The position numbers and the translations under genes were made by a program. Below the pieces are notes generated by a model. The model was given only the letters and a program-made list of their open reading frames with translations. It made no database searches and had not been told where the DNA came from. Shown piece after piece: positions 55,581 to 64,000 of a stretch of DNA of 64,000 nt; position 1 is the first letter of the stretch; every line of letters begins with the position of its first letter. The stretch is from Onchidella celtica (lineage: Eukaryota > Mollusca > Gastropoda > Systellommatophora > Onchidiidae): assembly GCA_963931925.1 (NCBI GenBank), contig OZ007570.1:43608187-43672186 (forward strand). Direction: 5' to 3'.

Positions 55581-57899
55581 AATTTGGATTTCGGTTTTGA
55601 ATTTCCAGGGAGAGGGGTGTATCTAACCAATAGCCTACCATAGAAAACTATAATGCCGTAATATTCTATCCAACTAGCTTGCGGCCAATGCCTTGAATAT
55701 GTGTACATGGTCGTAGAACTCAATTCGGTTTCAAATGAAATGGAATACAATGCTGGAACAAACCATTACGATGACATCAAGTATCCTTGGAGTAAGCAGT
55801 TTAGCTGAATTTTTAAAAAATCATTTTCAGAAATTCAACTTTATCGTCTATAAAATTAATGATATTATCATGACAGCTGAAACTTCTGAACTATTTTCCA
55901 TATGATATCACTGTAGATAAAATTATTAAAAGAATAAAGTGTTTTCAGTTGTCAAATTCTGACCACACAAATCATTTACACCAGTACTTTTAATCGGATG
56001 TATACAGTTTAAGATTATGACTCGTAACAAACAGGCCAGCAGGTGAATAATAGCACCAAAAGCGTCATTTACAACTCTCTCTCTCTCCCTCTCCCTCCCT
56101 CCTCCCTCTTTTCCCCCTCTCTGTATACATGAGCATGTCAGTACCCCCCAATCCTACTGTGTGGTTTGCAAGCCTGTGTCATGTCCTACAAGTAAAACAG
56201 ATCCACCCTGCCCCTGATCCTAATAGAAGGCTTTAAGAACATGCCAAGGATAGTGCGGGCAGAACAAAAGAGCGCCCACCAAACAACAGAAAGATAAATG
56301 ACCGTGTCACAGTCAGACAAAATACCGCTAAGAATGCATTGACTTAGACAAGAATGTCGGGAAATGCCTTTGTCTTAGAACCTGACAGACCGGAATGACA
56401 CCAGCTACTGCAATTTGCAGCTTACCTATTTATAAAAAAAAATATATACATACATTTTTTGATGTGTAAATAATGGCATATTTCAAGTAAACTCTCGGGA
56501 CATTCCAGCGGTGTCACTTGATGCTTTTAATGCCATATTCATGGTTTCTCTCCCCTCTTTGGTAATATGTCAAAGACTGTCGGCCATAAATTCTCTTTTC
56601 GTCTTACTCTTTAAATCATTACCATTTCCCATTTGAAGAAATGTTGCTTCGTGTAAGCATGTAATTATTTTATTCCACCTTCATGCTTTTATGTCCACTA
56701 GGAAATTTTGGACTGTATGGTTTGACAGTGACAATCATACACTTTGCCGCCCATTGACCAGATGATCTAAAGACATTAAAAGTTTTCTTCTATCGTTTAT
56801 TTTGTCTGCAGGTTCCTGAAGCATTCAATTTGCCTCAGATTTCAATATTCGACCTAATCTCATTCTGAAGAGCTTGCTATGCTAAAGCACACAAAATTTT
56901 TGGTTACATTTGGTGGAACACCGAGTTCAGTTTATTTGAAATTTGATTTGAATCTTGATGAACTCTTTTCAGTAACCTTCTTTTGCCAAGGTTTATTTTC
57001 ACCTGCTGAAACGTTCTTTGCCATCATTTCGCGGGCCTCTTGAAAGCCTTTTTTGATGTACTTTTCTTTTCCACTTTATAATACAGACAGAAGATTTACG
57101 TGTACTTAAAGAGCTCGCACCTGCATTTCTATCAAATACACACTTTTACAGTTTTATTTTGTTTAGTTTGCATCCTTACAGCCTTATATTGTTGTCAAAA
57201 ATGGTTTACAAAACAAATATAAAACTTGGAGCATCCTCCAGGTGTGAACACGAAGAAAAATAAAGGGTCAACGAAAAACTTTCGTAATTAATCTTTTCAA
57301 ATTTTGCAATGGAATTGCCCTTGGCTTTCTCAAGGCAACCCTGTCATTAGTTCAAACATTGACATGTGTTGCAATGAAAGAATAGCAGATACAAAAATTC
57401 AAACATCATAAGGATCTACCGAACTATCGCCAGCGAGTCATTCTATTCTGATATTATTTCGCATATAAAACTGAGATTAACATTGAACCTAAAAAAAAAA
57501 GTATAAAAAAAATTACATCTAATGCAACAGAAATATTTGTGTCTAATTCACATCTGGGAAATAACCTCTCTCTGTCTGTCTGTCTGTCTCTCCTTCTCTC
57601 TCTGCACCTGTGCGTATGTGTTTCTTAGCGCACTTTCAACCGTTTTGTCACAATTTTCCCAGGCACCGCCACTTGACCCTGCATTGACCTCATCTCTGTG
57701 ACCAAATCCCTACAATAATGTCTGTTTTCAGCCCAAATGAGGCACCGAAGCGTGGCGGTTTATCTGGTGTTTGGATTGTCTAAAGCTGATTCATCCACCC
57801 TTTGGTGCAGACCAGTCTCATCAATAGATATGGTGTCATTTGCAGAATAAGCCTGGCTCAATTAGTCTGTCTGATCAGTGAAGATAAAAAACAAAATAA

Positions 57900-57975
57900 A
57901 ACAGACAGATAGACAGACAGACAGATTGATAGATAGATAGAAGGTAGACAGACAGACAGATAGATAGATAGATAG
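57900..57975. repeat. GACA/GATA microsatellite
   Basis: Alternating (GACA)n and (GATA)n runs on the plus strand. Confidence 0.9.
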
Positions 57976-59446
57976 AACGACCTGACGGACATTATGGTTG
58001 GATGGGTGAGTGGATCATGTGGGGGCACCAACAAAACTGAAAACCACTTTCTGGGTAACAGATAGACAAAACCAACTTGAACTCATCAAACGGGCTAATG
58101 AGGAAAAGATCGGTCATTTTCACTGCTTTCATTTCATGCCTGGCTGAGTTTGTTGATGCGCTAAAGCTGGCTGCCTGCCTATGCATGGTAAAAGTGGGAC
58201 AAAACCATGGACAGATGGACAAATAGGGGGAGAAGCAGAGGGCAGAGAGAGAAAGAAGGAAAAAGGGGGGGGGCAGAAAGAAAGAGAGAGAGAGAGAGAA
58301 AGTATTGGGATAGAATTACAGAGAACAATTCTGACACTGAAAAAGGAATGATAATTGATATACACACCAAAGCGTGATCAATCGCACCCATATACCATCA
58401 CAAACTTCCATGTCACCCACTGTGTTTCTGGCACTAAACACCATGTCAATACAAAACCAGATTGCCTCTAAGAACATGCAAAATAACCATGCAATTACAC
58501 AGAGTTGAATCTAGAAAAAACACCGAACTTTTGCTCATGTCTGTGCCGCTCAGCTCAATTATACTTCATGGTCATTCAGTGCTCTGAACCAGCATTGTGC
58601 GTGTGTGTTTGGTTGTTGTTGTTTTTTTTGTTTTGTTTCTCTTCAGTATAATAAAACCCACTAACTAGTAGCTTTTTGTTTCTGTGGTTTCTAACTAACA
58701 ACATTTGCCCAATTCAACAGACGCTACGCAACCAGGACACATAATAATTCCATTTGGTATCAGCAATCGCTGAGAAGTTTTCCGTGTTTCTATGGCGGCC
58801 GTTTGAATTAACGTTTTTATGAACCCGTACATCTCTCTCTGGGTGAAAATGTCCAAATGTACGCGCTATCGGTTTGTTTGCCGGCATCGGGCGCAATTTA
58901 TCGATTAGTACTGGCCTTTCTACGAACTTCCCTCAATAATTTATTGAAAAACAATGGCTGGGAACCGCACATACAATACATTGTTGTCAACTTGACCTTG
59001 GTTCCATGGTAAAAGCTGACTGCAAGTCAACAAGAATGGACGAGAGAACAGGCTGATGCCTGGGAATGGATAGCCAAGCCGTTGATTAGAGTTAATTGGT
59101 GTTCTGTGTTCACTTTTCGCAAAACAGTTCATACCGTCAACGGACTTCTTTTGGCAGACAGACATACAGACAGACAAATTTAATATCTACATTATCCATA
59201 TTAGGAGAAATTCTCAACATTTCTGTATATTCATTATTTCTTGACTAGAAGAGTTCAGAATTTGAAGCCAGATTTCTCAAAGTTAAGTCCAGGGAGACTG
59301 GACACGTGTATACGGTTATGGACACGTGTCCGACACCCAACTCGGACATCACAAAAGAGAATTCACGTCGCTTGATGAATACAGCGACAACAACCGAGAG
59401 TCCTGACCTAGCCGTAGAGAATTCCCATGGCTACATAAATGAAATA

Positions 59447-59670
59447 TAGATCTGGCCGAACTGGGCTTAAGGTGGACGGTTTATACCTCTTTAAAAAAAA
59501 AACAAAATAAAATATTTCTAAAACCATTTCAAGCAAAACATTTGAACGGAATGCAGAACAATGACTAATCTGAAAGATTATAAGCAAATCTCATTTTCCA
59601 CAGAAACAAAAATGCCCCCCCCCCCCTCTTTAAGGGGTTTTCTCAGGGTTGCTGCAATTTTGGATCTATA
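59447..59670. repeat. MITE copy 3
   Basis: Left tatagatctggccgaactgg..cttaaggtgg and inverted right end (rc tatagatccaaaattgc), with inner blocks caaaataaaatatttct, gaatgcagaa and ggggttttctcagg shared with copy 2 in the same orientation. Confidence 0.7.
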
Positions 59671-59999
59671 ATTATTGTGTCAAACTGCAGTTTATTAGTG
59701 AGTAATACAAACTCACTCATTCTGCTTCATAATTATACAATATCATATTATTCAAACAATAACGGTTTGAAGCAAGTATTTGATTATGTAATTTAGTCCG
59801 CTAATAAGCCACATCAGCTAAACTAAAAACGCAACAAACTAACGAGAAACAATTCAATCCATTAAATACACCATGATCCTGCAATCCTGTTTTAATTGTT
59901 CATTACCTCAGCTGTACTTTGCAAGGCGATCAGTTCAAATACTACAAATGAGATGAATTAATTATGCTTGAATGGTGTCTCTACTTCGTTCCTGTTGAA

Positions 60000-60165
60000 G
60001 TCTTTTATTGTTCGTTTTTTTTTCACTTGACAAAGGCGAAAGCCGAAAATTTGTGTATTTTCTGTCTTCTCTTTAGTTTGCTTTGTATTGTTTGGGTTTT
60101 ATTTCTCACGCGGGGCTTTGCAACATACAACCTTTTCTTTTTGCCCAATTTTGACTCTACTGAGG
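60000..60165. repeat. Dispersed repeat family, copy C
   Basis: Opposite orientation to copies A and B: cgcggggctttgcaacatac and the hairpin ttgacaaaggcgaaagccga are its most conserved parts. Confidence 0.65.
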
Positions 60166-61585
60166 TAACACACGAGGATAGAATTTCAGAGAACCCAATC
60201 TATTAGTTTCCATTTACAGTTTCTGTAGTTCTTGTGCCAGGCCATGCCAAGCAGTTTGACACGCCATGCCTGAACAAGTCTTGGACGGGGCTAAGACCTT
60301 ACGTTTTTATTCTTTTAATTTTAAGAAAACAAGTTTCCACTTTGTAAGAACTTCAGAACTTGCCAATGCTGCGATGTTTCCACATGTTTTATTGAAAACG
60401 AAAGTGATATTCCCATTTTAACAATGACGTATCTTGGGTTTCCGCCCTGCATAGTTTATTTTTCATACATTTGACCATTACCAGGGGATCACAGGACAAA
60501 AGCAAACAATAACAAAGACAAATAAACAAAACCAGATCACGCGGTCACAGGATAACATTTTCGTAACATCAGAGAAAATCTAGCTGTTCACGAGCATAAT
60601 GTCTAGCGAAAAAGATCATAATTACATACGCACTAAAAGTTTCAACATTAACCGGTGAAATGGCCAATAACAACAAGCAAAAATGATCCGTTGTTCACTG
60701 TCGTGCATTGTACACACTGCATTCTACACAGTGCTGTCGGTTTTGGGCGATTCCTACACTATGCTGGTAGTCACAAGTCAAACGTTATAGATCCAAACAG
60801 AACGCCGCCGAAACAATTCAACCTCCATATTTTGATGAAATGAAAAATGCTGAACAGTATATTCCTACATTTTGCCATCGGATGTACTGCATGTTAAACA
60901 GATCCACAAGAAAACACCGAAGAATAATTGAACTCCTCAAACTAAGCGAGTACAAAGCATGCGTGCGGTCGATCCCACTACACTACACTACAGTACATGT
61001 AATGCAACATCGGCATCTGCGATGAAGTGTAATATAGTCATGCATAACACAGCTCGCCGAGACCTCGGAACAATCCATCGGGGCCCCAAATGAATGGAGG
61101 CCAGTTCCCAAACTATAGCCACAGTAGGAACGCTAGCGAGATCGATCATAGGCAGCATAGCATGCTACTCACAAAATACATCTCATCAGACTGTTCCAGA
61201 AAACAAGGGGGATTTTCCAGACAGGATTTGGAGGAGGGGCTGGGGAGGAGGAGGAGGGGGGGGGGTAGAAGTAGAAAAAACAAAGAAAGGGTTTGGGGAA
61301 GCTGAAGTTTGACCACAACTGGGGAAAATAAACAAAAAGGAAAAAAAAAGAAGAAAAAATTATCAAAGCAAAACCAGTTGGGGGGTAAAACACAAGCATC
61401 AAACAGCATTGACAAATTGACTAAGACAGGACACAGAAACAGCACACACTAAGATATTTGTCATACACACAGACAGATGGACTGACTGCCCGAGAATATA
61501 GGCCGGCCAGATGACGAGGCAGAAGGCCAGTTGATTATTTTACAAAATTATTTTTTAAAAAACGAAACGGAGAGGGGGGGGGAAG

Positions 61586-61590
<5 letters not shown>

Positions 61591-61650
<60 letters not shown>
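61591..61650. repeat. GA microsatellite
   Basis: Pure (GA)n of about 60 bp. Confidence 0.95.
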
Positions 61651-61651
<1 letters not shown>

Positions 61652-64000
61652 ACAAATCGATAATCATATCATGCCAAATAGCACATGAAATATGAGTGGC
61701 TGCGATATATGACATGAATAGAGGGGCATAAGTAACCCGGTCCGGGAATGGATAACCGCCCTCCAACGGTTTGGTTTCATTTGCTGAACGGATGGCCAGC
61801 CTGGGACAAGGATATGTGGGCACGCTGACATGCAATGCAAATCTGAGGCCAAGATCTCGACCTGTCTGCTGACCTCTAGGTATAAATCAAAGATTTCGGC
61901 AAGTTCGAACTTTATGCAAGGGGTTAGAAAAATCCAATATCTTGAGATATGCGCGTCTTTCTCTTGTTTTTTTTCTCTTTCTCTCTCCCCCCCCCCCCTT
62001 TTTTTTTCCTTTTTCAAATACTGGTAAAAATGTTTGTGGTTTGCCCTGGAGAATGAACAGAAGGCCTTTTCAGGTTGCTGGATTGGACCTGAACTTCAAT
62101 GACCTGAAGCTGCCTCAGAGTAACTAAGTAACTTGTAACTAGGGAAGGTCATTCTCTCATAATGCTCTTCTTCAAGCCATTCCATAGAAAAGGAAAGGAA
62201 TAAACGTGATTTTTCTACAGAAACTACAGGTAGAAACTGGATTTTTCAACCTGTCTTCATGTTAAAGACGTGCATGAGATTACACACTGACACGACAAAT
62301 GGGCCTGATAGAATATTCTACTGATGCTGATGACTAAGGCTGAACGAACAGCTCCAGCTTCAGTGCATCACTCTCTCTGGCAGTGGTACTCAACTTCACT
62401 CAATATAACCTGATCAGCATCCCTACCACTTGTCTCTACACCACATCTGGAAGCTTCCTCTTTTCGTATCTTTTTCTTTCTTTCAACCGCGGCTGTGTGA
62501 CAGATCCGCCTTCAGCAGAATTATTCATAAGAGACATTTGTTTGAGACAATGCATTCTGACACACGTTTCTGGATGACCGAATAGAATGGCTTTACATGG
62601 CTGTAGAAGATACCCGGCAACAGACACCAATATAAATGAGGGCTGAGCAATTCACAAAGTTCTCAACTGTCTTCTTCTTTTTCCTATAGGACAGTGATTC
62701 TTAAACCGGAGGCATTTCGCCTCAACAAAACACTTCAGCTAGATGTGTGCAACAGTTCACTAAGGTTCCTCACCATGTCACTCCATGTAGATCTATGCCT
62801 GTTATTGAGTTTACTGACTTGTGATATATGCTTATGACGTAATGATGCGCATGATGTGTGTACCATGTATGTGCTCTTAAAAGCCACGTCAAAGAGAATT
62901 TTTTTCCCTCACGGGATAATAAAGTGATTTTTAACTTATCTGAACTTATTCGGCTCCCAGGAGAGGAATTTCAAATCTAAGGGAAGCAATTTTAGCCAGA
63001 TGCATGGGTGTGGGAGTGGGGAAGAATCTCAGTCAGAGAAGGAACCCCGAACTAGGAGAGAGTATAGTCATTACGCTGGGCATTAAATCTAAGAGAAGTT
63101 TCATGGTGAACTGAAATAATTGTAATTGATTGCAATTAATAAAGAAATAATTGTTTCATTCAATGGTGAACAAATTAATTGATAATTCATAATTGGGCTT
63201 CGGCAATTGAGGAAACTGATTAAACCTGGGACACTGACAAGAACTGCCACAGGAAAAGAAGTGTGTCAGAGAGGTATATATTAGAGAGTTGCTGTGTTCC
63301 GCGTTACCAGATCGTCGTGTAAAAATAATCACTCGTTAAATCACACTTTCTTCTGTCCCCTTTCCAGGCCACTGCACGATTTTCCACATCAATTCCAACG
63401 TGACAAAAGCCAAGTGCAAATACCGATTAATTATCTCTCCTCGCTTCGTTACTTATCAATGAACATGCAAGATTGCCAATAATAGTCACACAATTTTAGA
63501 ATGAATATCTGTGACAATAAATCAGCGCACATTAAAAAAAAAAAAATTAATAACTTTGCAGTTTTTATACAACTGATGAGAAAGTTCGAACTTCACAATA
63601 CCTATTTCTCGTTGCAAAGGATCCCTTCAAACTCTGCACCAACAACCAACAATATAAAATAATAATAAATTGTGCACACAGACAGACAGGCATGGACCCG
63701 TCGGACGGAAGAATAGAGACCACTGACGGACGGCTACATCCTGCAGGGACGGACGAGGCATAACAAGAACAAGAACATGGCAATATCGAATTACGTGCAG
63801 AATTCTTGGAAAACCGTTGTTACCAATTACAAATTCCTCCGAATAATTATATGATATTGGAGTGCGATGACTTTCAGAAGAGGTCAGTATGTCCCCACGG
63901 ATCGCGTGATTGAGGACACAAGTGCGCTGGGGACGGCACAGCACGCATTCTCTGGGGAATGATAAAGTTTTGATAGTTTACAGGGCGTCATCTGGGCCCA

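Larger units (their letters stand above)
46240..64000. other. Upstream region without recognised host exons
   Basis: This is probably the exon 43-44 equivalent intron of the full-length gene. It holds two RTE-like LINE pieces, MITE copy 3, dispersed repeat copy C, several microsatellites and long poly-C/poly-G runs. Outside those (for example 47.1-48.7, 49.2-51.8, 55.8-57.5, 58.4-59.4, 60.2-61.5 and 62-64 kb) nothing coding was recognised on either strand. Confidence 0.6.

Overview
The window is eukaryotic genomic DNA from an animal, most likely a lophotrochozoan and probably a mollusc. The grounds are short coding exons with GT/AG splice sites scattered through long AT-rich introns, many GA/CT and poly-C/poly-G simple repeats, hAT-type transposons, a tRNA-derived SINE and an RTE-like LINE. 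No bacterial-style gene is present, and almost every long open frame is a chance frame or a microsatellite translation. The species cannot be named from the sequence, and mollusc is an inference.

The one host gene that can be supported lies on the minus strand between about 15.5 and 46.2 kb. It is the central rod of a dystrophin (the invertebrate orthologue of dystrophin/utrophin). Eleven exons match vertebrate DMD exons 44 to 55 one for one, with 49 and 50 as a single exon. Five have exactly the human exon length (176, 150, 118, 155 and 190 nt), and every splice phase is compatible along the chain. They encode spectrin-like repeats 17 to 21 and the start of 22, with a shortened hinge 3. The actin-binding N-terminus and the WW/ZZ/coiled-coil C-terminus are outside the window.

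Two parts of the gene are unusual. A 198-nt exon with symmetric phase 0/0 lies between the exon 51 and exon 52 equivalents. It would insert 66 Ser/Asp/Gln-rich residues into repeat 20 and has no counterpart in vertebrate dystrophin. Upstream of the exon 44 equivalent, a short ATG-bearing segment with an upstream in-frame stop, a TATA-like box and a GTAAGT donor joins in phase to that exon. It is a candidate first exon for a short dystrophin isoform.

Layout: 1-15.5 kb is intron downstream of the last visible exon, with repeats and a hAT MITE at 10.9-11.3 kb. 15.5-27.7 kb is the compact exon cluster, whose introns carry MITEs and a 1-kb TIR element. 27.7-45.1 kb is a 17.4-kb intron equivalent to vertebrate intron 44, with a THAP-domain fragment in a TIR-bounded segment, a tRNA-derived SINE and an internally deleted hAT transposon. 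45.1-46.2 kb holds the exon 44 equivalent, a very long pyrimidine tract (sense strand) and the candidate first exon. 46.2-64 kb has no recognisable host exon; it carries two copies of an RTE-like LINE 3' end, a further MITE and microsatellites, and is probably the next upstream intron or intergenic DNA.
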